A stretch of DNA of 64,000 bases from Bradyrhizobium manausense. GTDB taxonomy: Bacteria > Pseudomonadota > Alphaproteobacteria > Rhizobiales > Xanthobacteraceae. Positions 37,000-45,665 of the stretch are shown here, one piece after another. The stretch covers positions 173,872-237,871 of the forward strand of contig NZ_JAFCKB010000010.1 of the NCBI RefSeq assembly GCF_018130615.1. Direction: 5' to 3'. The notes beneath the pieces are model-generated. The model worked only from the letters and a program-made list of their open reading frames with translations, did no database searches and had not been told where the DNA came from. How positions within the stretch are numbered: the first letter of the stretch is position 1; the number at the start of each line of letters is the position of its first letter. The position numbers and the translations under genes were made by a program.

Positions 37000-37509
37000 A
37001 TGTTCAAAGCCCACGCCGTACCCGTGCCGTCCGACAGCCTGCTGGCGCCGCGTTATGCGGGCGCGGATCTGCTGGATGCGTTCGCGGTTCACCTGCCGGC
37101 GGGAGCGAATGACGATCTCGAAGCGCTGGCGCGCGCCGGGTTCGAGCGGCCGGCGTGGTGGATTCGCGCGCTGACGCGACTGCGCGATGCGATGATGGCG
37201 ACGGTCGGCGTCAAATCGTCTCGCGCGATCGGTACTGCCGCGGCGGCGCGGGGGCCGGTGATCGGCTTCTTTCCCCTGCTGTCGAGGAGTGCGGACGAGT
37301 TGGTGGTGGGCGCGGACGACCGGCATCTCGACTTCCGGGCCGCCATCCTGCTGCGCCCGGGCACGGCGGGTGGCCGGGAGCTCGTCGTGGTGACGGTGGT
37401 GCATTGCCATAACCGGCTGGGGCGGACCTACCTGGCGGTGATCGCGCCGTTCCACCGCGTGATTGCGCGGGCGAACCTGGAGCAGGCGGCAAGGGCGATG
37501 GAGGGCTAG
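37000..37509 (+). CDS. DUF2867-like protein, 169 aa
   Basis: The layout matches DUF2867: YAGADLLDAFAVHLP near the start, then RPAWWIRALTRLRDAMMATVGV, FPLLSRSADELVVGADDRHLDFRAAI and a C-terminal VVHCHNRLGRTYLAVIAPFHR. The family often occurs as a tail on NAD-binding proteins or as a short stand-alone protein; its activity is not known. No signal peptide. It stands alone on the plus strand between two unrelated genes. Confidence 0.7.
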   Translation: MFKAHAVPVPSDSLLAPRYAGADLLDAFAVHLPAGANDDLEALARAGFERPAWWIRALTRLRDAMMATVGVKSSRAIGTAAAARGPVIGFFPLLSRSADELVVGADDRHLDFRAAILLRPGTAGGRELVVVTVVHCHNRLGRTYLAVIAPFHRVIARANLEQAARAMEG

Positions 37510-37789
37510 ATCGCGTCGCAGGTGACACTCCTGCGCACGCTCTCGTCGCAGCGTCCGGTACAAAAGCGGCAGCACCCTTCAGAACAACGCCGCGAGCGCA
37601 TATGCCATTGAAGTAACTATATGATTCTGGACAAGGCGCTTGTCGTTCTGGGCGAACTTCAACCTGGCGGCAGTCGCCGCTGCGGTCCGTTCAGCCGCCG
37701 GATGCAGGCCGGCATACAGGGTTCGTTAACGCAGCAGCCCTAGCTTTTGGGGGCCTGGGCCAAATCACCCAAATGCTGCCGGATCGTCG

Positions 37790-38731
37790 ATGAGAGAAGA
37801 CCATGCTGCCTCGACTTTGTCGGACGAGGTTCGCGTACGACTCTATGATCAGGCTCTGAATGCCGCACGCATCGGCGCTTGGGAATGCGAACTCGAGACG
37901 GAGCGCCTGAGCTGGACCCAGGGCGTCTACGACATCTTCGGCTATCCAGTGAGCAACCCGCTGCGCCGCACGAGCATCGTTGATCTCTACATCGACGAAT
38001 CCCGGCGCAGCATGGAGCTCGCTCGTGCCGAGGTCATCCGGAGCGGTCGCCCGGTCACGCTCGATGCCGAGATCAGAACCTGGCGCGGTGAAGCGCGCTG
38101 GATGCGCCTTTCGATCAACGCGGTGCGGGAGGGCGGAAGGCCGGTTCGGATCTTCGGCTCCAAACAGGACATCACCTCCGACCGACAGGCGCTCGAGAGC
38201 CTGCGACAGCAAGCCGAAACCGATCCGCTGACCGGGCTCGCCAATCGCGCAAAATTTCAGGCCCATTACCGCGAGGTCGTCAACGACAGCCTGAATCATA
38301 GCTCCGCGTCGGCACTCGTCCTGCTCGACCTCGATGGCTTCAAGGAGCTCAACGATAGATTCGGCCATCTGGCCGGAGACGCCTGCCTATGCGAGGTCGC
38401 GCAGCGCTTGCGGCGCGCCTTCCACGATGCCGGCTTGGTCTGCCGGCTCGGTGGCGACGAATTCGCGATCATCCTGCGCGCTCCGACCAACCCTGCGCGA
38501 ATCGGGCACGTGTTGCAGCAGACCGTGATGATGTTGAGCCGCCCGCTTTTCTGGAACGGTCTTCGCCTGGGAGTCAGCGCCTCGATCGGCGCTGCTCTGA
38601 TTGGCCGCCCGCACCGCCGGCGGATCGTCGAATTGTTCGCGGAAGCCGACATCGCGCTCTATGACGCCAAGGCCGCCGGCCGCAACCGGGTCCGTCTCAT
38701 CGGCGACGAAGGGCAAAACCAGGCCGCTTAG
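37790..38731 (+). CDS. PAS-GGDEF diguanylate cyclase
   Basis: A 313-residue protein: a PAS domain (about 20-135; IGAWECELETERLSW and MRLSINAVREGGRPVRIFGSKQD, typical of PAS_3/PAC) followed by a GGDEF domain (about 145-310). ETDPLTGLANRAKF, LDLDGFKELNDRFGHLAGD and the intact active loop RLGGDEFAIILR are present. It should make cyclic di-GMP from GTP; no EAL domain is present. No RxxD inhibitory site precedes the active loop. No membrane segments, so a cytosolic sensor. Confidence 0.88.
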   Translation: MREDHAASTLSDEVRVRLYDQALNAARIGAWECELETERLSWTQGVYDIFGYPVSNPLRRTSIVDLYIDESRRSMELARAEVIRSGRPVTLDAEIRTWRGEARWMRLSINAVREGGRPVRIFGSKQDITSDRQALESLRQQAETDPLTGLANRAKFQAHYREVVNDSLNHSSASALVLLDLDGFKELNDRFGHLAGDACLCEVAQRLRRAFHDAGLVCRLGGDEFAIILRAPTNPARIGHVLQQTVMMLSRPLFWNGLRLGVSASIGAALIGRPHRRRIVELFAEADIALYDAKAAGRNRVRLIGDEGQNQAA

Positions 38732-38824
38732 AACGGATTGCGCAGACCGCTGGACCAGCGTCGCTCGCGTGCGCCCCGTCCGTCGAGGTTCAGTCCGCAG
38801 TTTTGTTGTGCAACGGGGGAAAAC

Positions 38825-38901
38825 TGGCGCGCCCGGAACGATTCGAACGTCCGACCCTCAGATTCGTAGTCTGATGCTCTATCCAGCTGAGCTACGGGCG
38901 C
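38825..38901 (-). tRNA. tRNA-Arg (anticodon ACG)
   Basis: A 77-base cloverleaf on the minus strand with encoded CCA. The acceptor stem GCGCCCG pairs with CGGGCGC, the D-arm has TAGCTCAGCTGGATAGAGC, the anticodon stem-loop is CAGA-CTACGAA-TCTG with ACG at the anticodon positions, and the T-arm is GTTCGAATC. ACG (edited to ICG) decodes CGU, CGC and CGA. Confidence 0.95.
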
Positions 38902-39050
38902 GTTTTTCGCAAACAGCGCGGGCGTGGCCCGCAAGCAGCCCCCGGCAAAACCGGAGGGGGTGCGAAAGAGCGCTCTGACTAACCGCTCTTGGTTCGGTTG
39001 GCAAGGTCCGGGATGGGGAGATTTTGCACGGAGATGACGGTCTCTCCCCC

Positions 39051-39141
39051 GTCATTCCGGGGCTCGCGAAGCGAGAACCCGGAATCTCGCGCCAAAACCT
39101 CTGGATTCCGGGTTCGGCGCGCAACGCCGCCCCGGAATGAC
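39051..39141. repeat. Palindromic element with GTCATTCCGGGGC ends
   Basis: GTCATTCCGGGGC at the left end and GCCCCGGAATGAC at the right end are inverted copies, separated by about 65 bases that hold further near-palindromic pieces (AACCCGGAATC / GATTCCGGGTT). It is related to the rhizobial intergenic palindromic repeats. Confidence 0.7.
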
Positions 39142-39164
39142 GGGCAGCTCGGCCTTTGGCCGAG

Positions 39165-40706
39165 TTACGCCCGCTGCCGCTCGTTGCGGATGGAGAGGAG
39201 TTCCACGGGGCGGTCGGGGATGACGATCCGGAAGGTGGCGCCGATGGTGCCTTCGACCAGATGGATGTCGCCGCCATGGGCGCGGACGAGCTCGGCCGCG
39301 ATGGCGAGGCCCAGCCCGCTGCCGCCGGGGCGGCCGGAGGTCTGGAACGCTTCGAACAGATGCTCCCGGGTCTTCTGGGGCACGCCGGGGCCGGTATCGG
39401 AGACCTCGAGGATGGCGACCGCCCCCTCGCGCTTGCCCGTGATCCGGATCTGCTGCGGGCCGCCGTCGCCGGAGGCATGGCTCTCCAGCGCCTGCGCGGC
39501 ATTCCGCACGAGGTTAAGGAGCACGCGGAACAGCTGATCGGGGTCGGCATCGACCGAAAGCCCGCGCTCGATCGCGGCGACCCAGGCGATCGAGACGTCA
39601 TTGGCAAGACCCGCGGTCTCGCGCACCTCCAGGACGACCGGCTCGATCAGCATCATGCGGCGGTCCGGCGCAGCCTCCTGGGCACGGCCGTAGGACAGCG
39701 TCGACTGGCAAAAGGCGATGGCGCGCTCGAGCGAGCGCACCAGCTTCGGCGCAAAGCGCTGCACCCGCGGATCGGGCACGCTGGCGAGCTGATCCGACAG
39801 CAACTGCGCCGAGGCCAGCAGATTGCGCAAATCATGGTTGATCTTGGAGACGGCAAGGCCGAGCGCGGCGAGCCGGCTCTTCTGATTCAGCATCGACATC
39901 AGGTCGCGCTGCATGTCGGACAATTCGCGCTCGGCCACGCCGATTTCGTCGCTGCGCTGGCTCGGCACGATGATCCGCGCCGAGCTTTCGGGGTTTTCGT
40001 GGAAGCCGACCAGGCTCGCGGTCAGCCGCCGCATCGGCCGGACAAAGAGATAATGGAGCGCGAGATAGACGAGGCCGGCGGTCAAAATGCCGATGATCAG
40101 CGCGACCACCACGACGTTGCGGGAGAAGCGGTACATCGATTGCCGCAGCGGTAATTCGTCGGTCACGATCTCGACGAACTGGGCGTTGCCGACGCCGGGG
40201 CCGACGATGCGGATCGGCTGGTTGCCGGTCTCCAGCATCATCTGGAACGAGCCGGTGATGGCCTGCCACACCGTCATGTCGCGCAAATCGACATCGTGCT
40301 CGATCGTGGCAGGCAGATTGTCGCTGGCGAGAAGACGGCGCTGCTGGCCCATCTTGATCGCGACCGCGCGCGCATTGATGCTCTTCAGGATCTCGCGCGA
40401 CAGCGAATCGGGCACCATGCCGAGCGGCGCCGCATCGAGCACCAGCGCCGCCGTGTTGGCCGCCGCGACGCGGTCGTTGAGCCGGTTGACCCAGAAGTTG
40501 GCGATGGCGGGCACATAGAGCAGGACGGCCGCGATCATCACCAGGGGGACCGTCAGCAGCAGCAGCTTGCCGGACAGGCCGAGCCCTCCCGGCCCGCGCG
40601 TCCGGGTCGCCGGCTGGTCCAAATCGCGATCCAGCGCCTGATCCAAGACCTGACCCAGGTCCTGATCCGCGTTCTGGGTCGGCTGCTGGAGGTCCGTCGC
40701 TGCCAC
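39165..40706 (-). CDS. Membrane sensor histidine kinase
   Basis: A 513-residue kinase when started at GTG 40706; a TTG far upstream at 40841 is the only longer choice. The N-terminus bears a DQxL-type tetrapeptide tandem repeat (residues 14-31), then a first membrane helix (LLLLTVPLVMIAAVLLYVPA), a periplasmic sensor loop and a second helix (VVVVALIIGILTAGLVYLAL) with a HAMP-like linker. The phosphoacceptor is His in SKINHDLRNLLAS; the ATP domain shows NLVRNAAQAL, DTGPGVP and GGSGLGLAI. No response regulator is adjacent, so the partner is unknown. Signal unknown. Confidence 0.82.
   Translation of the reverse strand: MAATDLQQPTQNADQDLGQVLDQALDRDLDQPATRTRGPGGLGLSGKLLLLTVPLVMIAAVLLYVPAIANFWVNRLNDRVAAANTAALVLDAAPLGMVPDSLSREILKSINARAVAIKMGQQRRLLASDNLPATIEHDVDLRDMTVWQAITGSFQMMLETGNQPIRIVGPGVGNAQFVEIVTDELPLRQSMYRFSRNVVVVALIIGILTAGLVYLALHYLFVRPMRRLTASLVGFHENPESSARIIVPSQRSDEIGVAERELSDMQRDLMSMLNQKSRLAALGLAVSKINHDLRNLLASAQLLSDQLASVPDPRVQRFAPKLVRSLERAIAFCQSTLSYGRAQEAAPDRRMMLIEPVVLEVRETAGLANDVSIAWVAAIERGLSVDADPDQLFRVLLNLVRNAAQALESHASGDGGPQQIRITGKREGAVAILEVSDTGPGVPQKTREHLFEAFQTSGRPGGSGLGLAIAAELVRAHGGDIHLVEGTIGATFRIVIPDRPVELLSIRNERQRA
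40614..40667. repeat. 12-bp tandem repeat in histidine kinase N-terminus
   Basis: Four and a half copies of a 12-base unit (minus strand, GATCAGGACCTG-like) encode DQDL-GQVL-DQAL-DRDL-DQ. The copies are diverged but keep the four-residue period. Such in-frame repeats can expand or contract. Confidence 0.65.
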
Positions 40707-41067
40707 GAAATTCGCCCCTGCTGCCTTCTGGTAGAGCTTGGCTCTTGGAGGATGCGACCCGCCCCTGGGGGTGGTCAAATTACGGATCGCTAATCTGCCG
40801 AGGTGGGATGTAAGCGCTGATTTCGCTATCCGCCACCTCAAGGGTTAAAAACCCCAAGGAAACAGCGATATTCACCGGAACTGGGCGGTCTTGCGGCGTT
40901 GACGAAAACAAGGCGCTCGCTTATAAGCCGCGCAAATTGTCCGCGATGACCCGGTGCGACACCGGGAGCGGCTCTTCTGGGGCCGGAAATGGCTCATTTG
41001 GGGCCGCATCTTCCGGACTTTACCATCAATTCTACAGGCAAATTGCCCGGTCAGCGGAGAAAAACCC
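40707..41067. other. Intergenic region upstream of rpmH
   Basis: Divergent spacer of about 361 bases between the kinase and rpmH. It contains the well-formed promoter at 40899-40927. The remaining left part holds no recognised feature. Confidence 0.5.
40899..40927 (+). promoter_or_regulatory. Sigma-70-type promoter of rpmH-rnpA-yidC
   Basis: TTGACG (40899-40904) and TATAAG (40922-40927) are separated by 17 bases, a near-consensus housekeeping promoter. The transcript would have a leader of about 135 bases before rpmH. Confidence 0.7.
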
Positions 41068-41202
41068 GTGAAGCGGACTTATCAACCCAGCAAACTGGTG
41101 CGCAAGCGCCGTCACGGTTTCCGTGCTCGTCTCGCCACTGCCGGCGGCCGCAAGGTCCTCGCCGCCCGCCGCGCCCGCGGCCGCAAGCGTCTGAGCGCCT
41201 GA
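41068..41202 (+). CDS. rpmH: 50S ribosomal protein L34
   Basis: The 44-residue product [18 protein letters not shown] followed by [17 protein letters not shown] is the classic L34 sequence, full length. The start is GTG 41068 with GGAGA seven bases upstream. It opens the usual rpmH-rnpA-yidC order. L34 sits in the large ribosomal subunit and is highly expressed, which suits the strong promoter upstream. Confidence 0.97.
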   Translation: MKRTYQPSKLVRKRRHGFRARLATAGGRKVLAARRARGRKRLSA

Positions 41203-41230
41203 GCCGGACCCCCTTTTCCGGGATTTCATC

Positions 41231-41635
41231 ATGGATCGGCTGAGGCAGCGAGCGGATTTCCTCGCCGTTGCCAATGGCGCGCGGGCGAATAGTCCCGCGT
41301 TCGTCCTGCAAAGCCGTCGTCGCGACGACGCTGGCCCGATCCGGATAGGCTTCACCGTTACCAAAAAGAACGGCAACGCCCCCGAGCGCAATCGCATCCG
41401 GCGCCGGCTTCGCGAATTGGTGAAGCGGCTCGATCCGGTATCGATGCAACCCCATCATGATTACGTGCTGGTCGGCCGCAGGGACGCGCTTTCGCGCGAC
41501 TTCGCGACCATGCTCGACGATCTGCGCATAGCGTTCACGAAGCCCGCGCGGCATACGGCGCAAGGACCCAGCAAGGGACAGTCGCGGGGACGCGGGCCGA
41601 AGCCCGGCCCAGCCGCCAGCCGCAAACCGGATTGA
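41231..41635 (+). CDS. rnpA: Ribonuclease P protein component
   Basis: A 134-residue basic protein that helps the RNase P RNA trim the 5' ends of tRNAs. Seen: MDRLRQRADFLAVANGAR, IRIGFTVTKKNGNAPERNRIRRRLRELV (the conserved RNR region), and YVLVGRRDALSRDF. The C-terminal tail is Gly/Pro/Arg-rich beyond the usual end. Start ATG 41231 lies 28 bases after rpmH. Confidence 0.95.
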   Translation: MDRLRQRADFLAVANGARANSPAFVLQSRRRDDAGPIRIGFTVTKKNGNAPERNRIRRRLRELVKRLDPVSMQPHHDYVLVGRRDALSRDFATMLDDLRIAFTKPARHTAQGPSKGQSRGRGPKPGPAASRKPD

Positions 41636-41651
41636 TGACGAGACAAAAGTG

Positions 41652-43508
41652 ATGACCGACAATCGCAATACCATCCTCGCCGTCATTCTGTCCGGCCTGG
41701 TGCTGATCGCCTGGCAGTACTTCTACAACGTGCCGGCGATGGAGAAGCAGCGCGCCCAGCAGCAGGCGCAGGCCGAGCTTCAGAAGGCCAATCCGCAGCC
41801 GACGGCCTCCGCAACGCCGGGCGCCACGCCGCAGGCCGGCACGACCGCGCCCACCAATGCGCCGGGCGCGAACCAGCAGGCCCAGCCGACCGTCAGCCGC
41901 GACACCGCGATTGCCGCGAGCCCCCGCGTGAAGATCGATACGCCGCGGCTGGCCGGCAGCATCTCGCTCAAGGGCGGCCGCATCGACGACCTCGCGCTGC
42001 TGCAATTCCGCGAGACCGTCGACCCGAAATCGCCGCCGATCATTCTCTATTCGCCGTCCGGCACGGCCGAGCCCTATTACGCCGAGTTCGGCTGGGTGGC
42101 GGCGACCGGCGTGACGTCGAAGATGCCTGATGCCCAGACCGTCTGGCAGCAGGAGGGCAGCGGCAGCCTGACGCCGACCACGCCCGCAGTGCTGAAGTGG
42201 GACAATGGCGAAGGCCTCACCTTCCGCCGCACCATCTCGGTCGACGACCACTATCTCTTCACCATCAAGGACGACGTGAGCAATGTCGGCAACGCGCCGG
42301 TCACGCTCTATCCGTTCGCGCTGATCTCGCGCCATGGCACGCCGCAGGTCTCCGGCTATTACATCCTGCACGAAGGCCTGATCGGTTATCTCGATGGCTT
42401 GCAGGAATACGCCTACAAGAAGATCGACGAAGCCAAGTCGGTGAGCTTCAAGGCCACCAATGGCTGGCTCGGCATGACCGACAAGTACTGGGCCTCGGCA
42501 CTGCTGCCCGACACCAGTGCGCAGCTTCAGGCGCGGTTCTCCTCGAACCTGACCGGCAACGTCCACACCTACCAGACCGACTATCTGCTCGATCCCGTCA
42601 CCGTCGCGATCGGCGGCAGCGCAACGGCGAATGCGCGGCTGTTCGCCGGCGCCAAGGAAGCCGGCGTCGTCGGCGTGTTCCCGCTCGCAGGCCTCGGCGG
42701 CTACAACAAGGAGCTCGGCCTCAACCATTTCGATCTGTTGATCGACTGGGGCTGGTTCTACTTCATCACCAAGCCGATGTTCCTCGGCCTCGACTTCTTC
42801 TACCGCTTCTTCGGCAATTTCGGCATCTCGATCCTGCTCGTGACCGTGATCGTGAAGCTGTTGTTCTTCCCGCTGGCGAACAAGTCCTACGCCTCGATGG
42901 CGAAGATGAAATCGATCCAGCCGCAGCTTCAGGCGCTGAAGGAACGCTATCCCGACGACAAGGTGAAGCAGCAGCAGGAGATGATGGAGATCTACCGCAA
43001 GGAGAAGATCAATCCGGTCGCCGGCTGTCTTCCCGTGGTGATCCAGATCCCGGTGTTCTTCTCGCTCTACAAGGTGCTGTTCGTCACCATCGAGATGCGG
43101 CACGCGCATTTCTTCGGCTGGATCAAGGACCTCTCGGCGCCGGATCCGACCAATTTGTTCACGCTGTTCGGGCTGATCCCGTTCGACCCGACCACGCTGC
43201 CGGTGTTCGGCCACTACCTCGCGCTCGGCATCTGGCCGATCATCATGGGCATCACGATGTGGTTCCAGATGAAGCTGAACCCGACGCCGCCGGATCCGAC
43301 GCAGCAGATCATCTTCAACTGGATGCCGCTGATCTTCACCTTCATGCTGGCGGGCTTCCCGGCGGGCCTCGTGATCTACTGGGCCTGGAACAACACGCTC
43401 TCCGTACTCCAGCAGAGCTTCATCATGCGCCGCAACGGCGTGAAGGTGGAATTGCTCGACAACATTCGCAATGTGTTTAAAAAAAAAGTGACGACTGAGG
43501 CGGTGTAG
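41652..43508 (+). CDS. yidC: Membrane protein insertase YidC
   Basis: A 618-residue inner-membrane insertase that works alone or with SecYEG. The first helix (NTILAVILSGLVLIAWQYFY) is followed by a Gln/Ala/Pro-rich spacer and a periplasmic beta-domain (about 90-350). The conserved core follows: FGNFGISILLVTVIVKLLFFPLANKSYASM with its hydrophilic-groove arginine replaced by Lys within VIVKLLFF, INPVAGCLPVVIQIPVFFSLYKVL, and the final helices near IIFNWMPLIFTFMLAGFPAGLVIYW. ATG 41652 is preferred to the GTG three bases upstream. Length is typical for Gram-negative YidC. In an operon with rpmH and rnpA. Confidence 0.93.
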   Translation: MTDNRNTILAVILSGLVLIAWQYFYNVPAMEKQRAQQQAQAELQKANPQPTASATPGATPQAGTTAPTNAPGANQQAQPTVSRDTAIAASPRVKIDTPRLAGSISLKGGRIDDLALLQFRETVDPKSPPIILYSPSGTAEPYYAEFGWVAATGVTSKMPDAQTVWQQEGSGSLTPTTPAVLKWDNGEGLTFRRTISVDDHYLFTIKDDVSNVGNAPVTLYPFALISRHGTPQVSGYYILHEGLIGYLDGLQEYAYKKIDEAKSVSFKATNGWLGMTDKYWASALLPDTSAQLQARFSSNLTGNVHTYQTDYLLDPVTVAIGGSATANARLFAGAKEAGVVGVFPLAGLGGYNKELGLNHFDLLIDWGWFYFITKPMFLGLDFFYRFFGNFGISILLVTVIVKLLFFPLANKSYASMAKMKSIQPQLQALKERYPDDKVKQQQEMMEIYRKEKINPVAGCLPVVIQIPVFFSLYKVLFVTIEMRHAHFFGWIKDLSAPDPTNLFTLFGLIPFDPTTLPVFGHYLALGIWPIIMGITMWFQMKLNPTPPDPTQQIIFNWMPLIFTFMLAGFPAGLVIYWAWNNTLSVLQQSFIMRRNGVKVELLDNIRNVFKKKVTTEAV

Positions 43509-43539
43509 CCGTCGTTGCGGAACTGAACTGCCTCCACAT

Positions 43540-43628
43540 CGTCATGCCCGGGCCCGTCCCGGGCATCCACGTTTTGGAGCGTAACGTGCAGATAAACGTG
43601 GATGGCCGGGACAAGCCCGGCCATGACG
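43540..43628. repeat. Long inverted repeat between yidC and engB
   Basis: Arms of about 35 bases, 43540-43574 and 43594-43628, are near-perfect inverted copies (CGTCATGCCCGGGCCCGTCC... and ...GGGACAAGCCCGGCCATGACG), with about 19 bases between. They would fold into a long hairpin in the intergenic transcript. Typical of the palindromic repeats scattered through Bradyrhizobium genomes. Confidence 0.8.
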
Positions 43629-43645
43629 AGAGGTGAGAGCTTCGC

Positions 43646-44299
43646 ATGACCGACGACAAAGATGCGAAGCTGATCGAAGCCGGGCGAAAGCTGTTCGCCC
43701 GCGACTGGCAGTTCATCTGGGCATCGCCCTCGATCCAGACGCTGCCGCCGATGGCGGGACTGGAGATTGCCTTTGCCGGGCGCTCCAATGTCGGCAAGTC
43801 CAGCCTGATCAACGCGCTCACCGGGCGCAACGCGCTGGCGCGCACCTCTCATACGCCGGGCCGCACCCAGGAGCTGATCTTCTTCGAGGTTCCAGGCAAG
43901 ACCGACCTCCGCCTCGTCGACATGCCCGGCTATGGCTATGCCAAGGCGCCGAAGAGCCAGGTCGCATCCTGGACGGATCTGATTCACACATTCCTGCTCG
44001 GACGCGCCTCGCTCGCGCGCGTCTACGTGCTGATCGACGCGCGGCATGGGCTGAAGGACGTCGATCTCGAAGTCCTCAAGACGCTCGACCGCTCCGCCGT
44101 CAGCTACCAGATCGTGCTGACCAAGGCCGACCAGGTGAAGGCCGCCGCGCTGCAATCCTGCATCGCCGAGACGGAAGCTGCGCTCGCGAAACATCCGGCC
44201 GCATTCCCGAACGTGATCGCGACCTCGTCGCGCTCATCGACCGGCATGGCCGAGCTGCGCGCCGCCATGGCCAAGCTGCTGGAAGAGCGCAGCTCGTGA
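43646..44299 (+). CDS. engB: Ribosome biogenesis GTP-binding protein EngB (YsxC/YihA)
   Basis: A 217-residue GTPase needed for 50S assembly. G1 is GRSNVGKSSLINALTG, the G2 region is SHTPGRTQEL, G3 is LVDMPGYGYAKA, G4 is LTKADQVKA and G5 is ATSSRSSTGM. All five nucleotide-binding motifs are intact and the length is normal. Start ATG 43646 follows AGGTGAGAG. The stop overlaps the start region of the DUF423 gene. In this position between yidC and argB it follows the usual rhizobial order. Confidence 0.94.
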   Translation: MTDDKDAKLIEAGRKLFARDWQFIWASPSIQTLPPMAGLEIAFAGRSNVGKSSLINALTGRNALARTSHTPGRTQELIFFEVPGKTDLRLVDMPGYGYAKAPKSQVASWTDLIHTFLLGRASLARVYVLIDARHGLKDVDLEVLKTLDRSAVSYQIVLTKADQVKAAALQSCIAETEAALAKHPAAFPNVIATSSRSSTGMAELRAAMAKLLEERSS

Positions 44300-44658
44300 T
44301 GGCGCGCCTGCTGATCGCCCTCGCCGGCTTGATGGGCGCCGCCGGCGTTGCGCTGGCGGCCGCCTCCGCCCACGGCGCTGATGCCAGCCGGCTTGCCTCC
44401 GCGAGCGCCATGCTGCTGTTTCACGCGACTGCCATATTGGCCTCCGTCGCCCTGCTCGCGCGCGGGCTTCTGCATGGCGGAATTGGCCTGATCGCCGCAC
44501 TCGGCTTCGCGATCGGCGCCGCGCTGTTCGCGGGCGACCTCACCTTGCGGCAATATGCCGGGCATTCGCTGTTTCCGTTCGCGGCACCGACGGGCGGAAC
44601 GGTGATGATTGTGGGCTGGCTGGCGGTGACGTTGGCAGCGGTGGTGGCGAAACGCTGA
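44299..44658 (+). CDS. DUF423 family membrane protein
   Basis: A 119-residue, four-helix membrane protein: LLIALAGLMGAAGVALAAASAHG, SAMLLFHATAILASVALLARG, IALGFAIGAALFAGDL-type segment and a last helix TVMIVGWLAVTLAAVVAKR. The family signatures are the AHG after the first helix, HATAIL, and the FPFAAPTGGT loop. Function is unknown for DUF423. The ATG overlaps the stop of engB by one base, so it is coupled to that gene. Confidence 0.88.
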   Translation: MARLLIALAGLMGAAGVALAAASAHGADASRLASASAMLLFHATAILASVALLARGLLHGGIGLIAALGFAIGAALFAGDLTLRQYAGHSLFPFAAPTGGTVMIVGWLAVTLAAVVAKR

Positions 44659-44751
44659 TCCGTAGCGGCGGCATGCCAGCCACACTTTGCGCCTCGCCCG
44701 CCAATCAGATAGAACGCTGGCCGCGTTAGTCCCGCCAGCGAGATCCGCCTC

Positions 44752-45639
44752 ATGACCGAAATCTCTCCGCTCGACCAGGCCCGCATCCTGTCCGAAGCGC
44801 TGCCGCACATGCAGCAATACGACGAAGAAACCATCGTCATCAAATATGGCGGCCATGCCATGGGCGACGAGGAGACCGCGAAGAATTTTGCCCGCGACAT
44901 CGTGCTCTTGGAGCAGACCGCGATCAATCCTGTCGTGGTGCATGGCGGTGGGCCGCAGATCGCGACCATGCTCAAGCGCCTCGGCATTCAGTCGGAATTC
45001 GCAGCTGGTCTGCGTATCACCGACGCCGCGACCATCGAAGTTGTTGAGATGGTGCTCGCCGGCTCCGTCAACAAGCAGATCGTCGGCTACATCAATGATG
45101 CCGGCGGCAAGGCTGTCGGTCTCTGCGGCAAGGACGGCAATATGGTGAAGGCGTCGAAGACGACGCGCACCATGGTCGATCCGGACTCGCATATCGAGAA
45201 GGTGGTCGATCTCGGCTTCGTCGGCGACCCCGAAAAGGTCGATCTCACGCTGCTCAACCAGCTGATCGGCTACGAGCTGATCCCGGTGCTGGCGCCGCTT
45301 GCCACTTCGCATGACGGCCAGACGCTGAACGTCAACGGCGACACCTTTGCGGGAGCGATCGCGGGCGCGCTGAAAGCCAAGCGCCTGCTTTTGCTCACCG
45401 ACGTGCCGGGCGTGCTCGACAAGTCGAAGAAGCTCATCCCCGAGATGTCGATCAAGGACGCTCGCAAGCTGATCGCCGACGGCACCATTTCGGGCGGCAT
45501 GATCCCGAAGGTCGAGACCTGCATCTACGCGCTCGAGCAGGGGGTCGAGGGTGTCGTCATCATCGACGGCAAGATGCAGCACGCGGTGCTGCTCGAGCTC
45601 TTCACCAACACGGGCACGGGCACGCTGATCCACAAGTGA
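44752..45639 (+). CDS. argB: Acetylglutamate kinase
   Basis: A 295-residue amino acid kinase that phosphorylates N-acetylglutamate in arginine synthesis. Seen: [15 protein letters not shown] (phosphate-binding loop), [41 protein letters not shown], and [37 protein letters not shown], all standard. A 25-30 residue N-terminal extension before the core is present, as in arginine-sensitive hexameric forms, so feedback control is likely. Starts at ATG 44752. Confidence 0.96.
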   Translation: MTEISPLDQARILSEALPHMQQYDEETIVIKYGGHAMGDEETAKNFARDIVLLEQTAINPVVVHGGGPQIATMLKRLGIQSEFAAGLRITDAATIEVVEMVLAGSVNKQIVGYINDAGGKAVGLCGKDGNMVKASKTTRTMVDPDSHIEKVVDLGFVGDPEKVDLTLLNQLIGYELIPVLAPLATSHDGQTLNVNGDTFAGAIAGALKAKRLLLLTDVPGVLDKSKKLIPEMSIKDARKLIADGTISGGMIPKVETCIYALEQGVEGVVIIDGKMQHAVLLELFTNTGTGTLIHK

Positions 45640-45665
45640 GAAGCGAGAAGACGAGAGGCGCCGTC

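Larger units (their letters stand above)
38732..39164. other. Intergenic region with tRNA-Arg and a palindromic element
   Basis: Contains the tRNA-Arg gene (38825-38901), a GC-rich hairpin CCCCCGG...CCGGAGGGGG (38939-38960) and the GTCATTCCGGGGC-type repeat at 39051-39141. No protein gene is credible. Confidence 0.6.

Noticed and set aside
38825-38901. tRNA-Arg as an integration site of a genomic island
   Set aside because: No integrase, no repeated tRNA 3' end and no mobile genes are seen beside it.
41535-43214. Minus-strand 559-residue frame across yidC
   Set aside because: Arg/His/Ala-rich antisense shadow of a strongly recognised gene with no family motif.
44104-45633. Minus-strand 509-residue frame opposite argB and engB
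   Set aside because: Antisense shadow; the plus strand carries intact acetylglutamate kinase and GTPase motifs.
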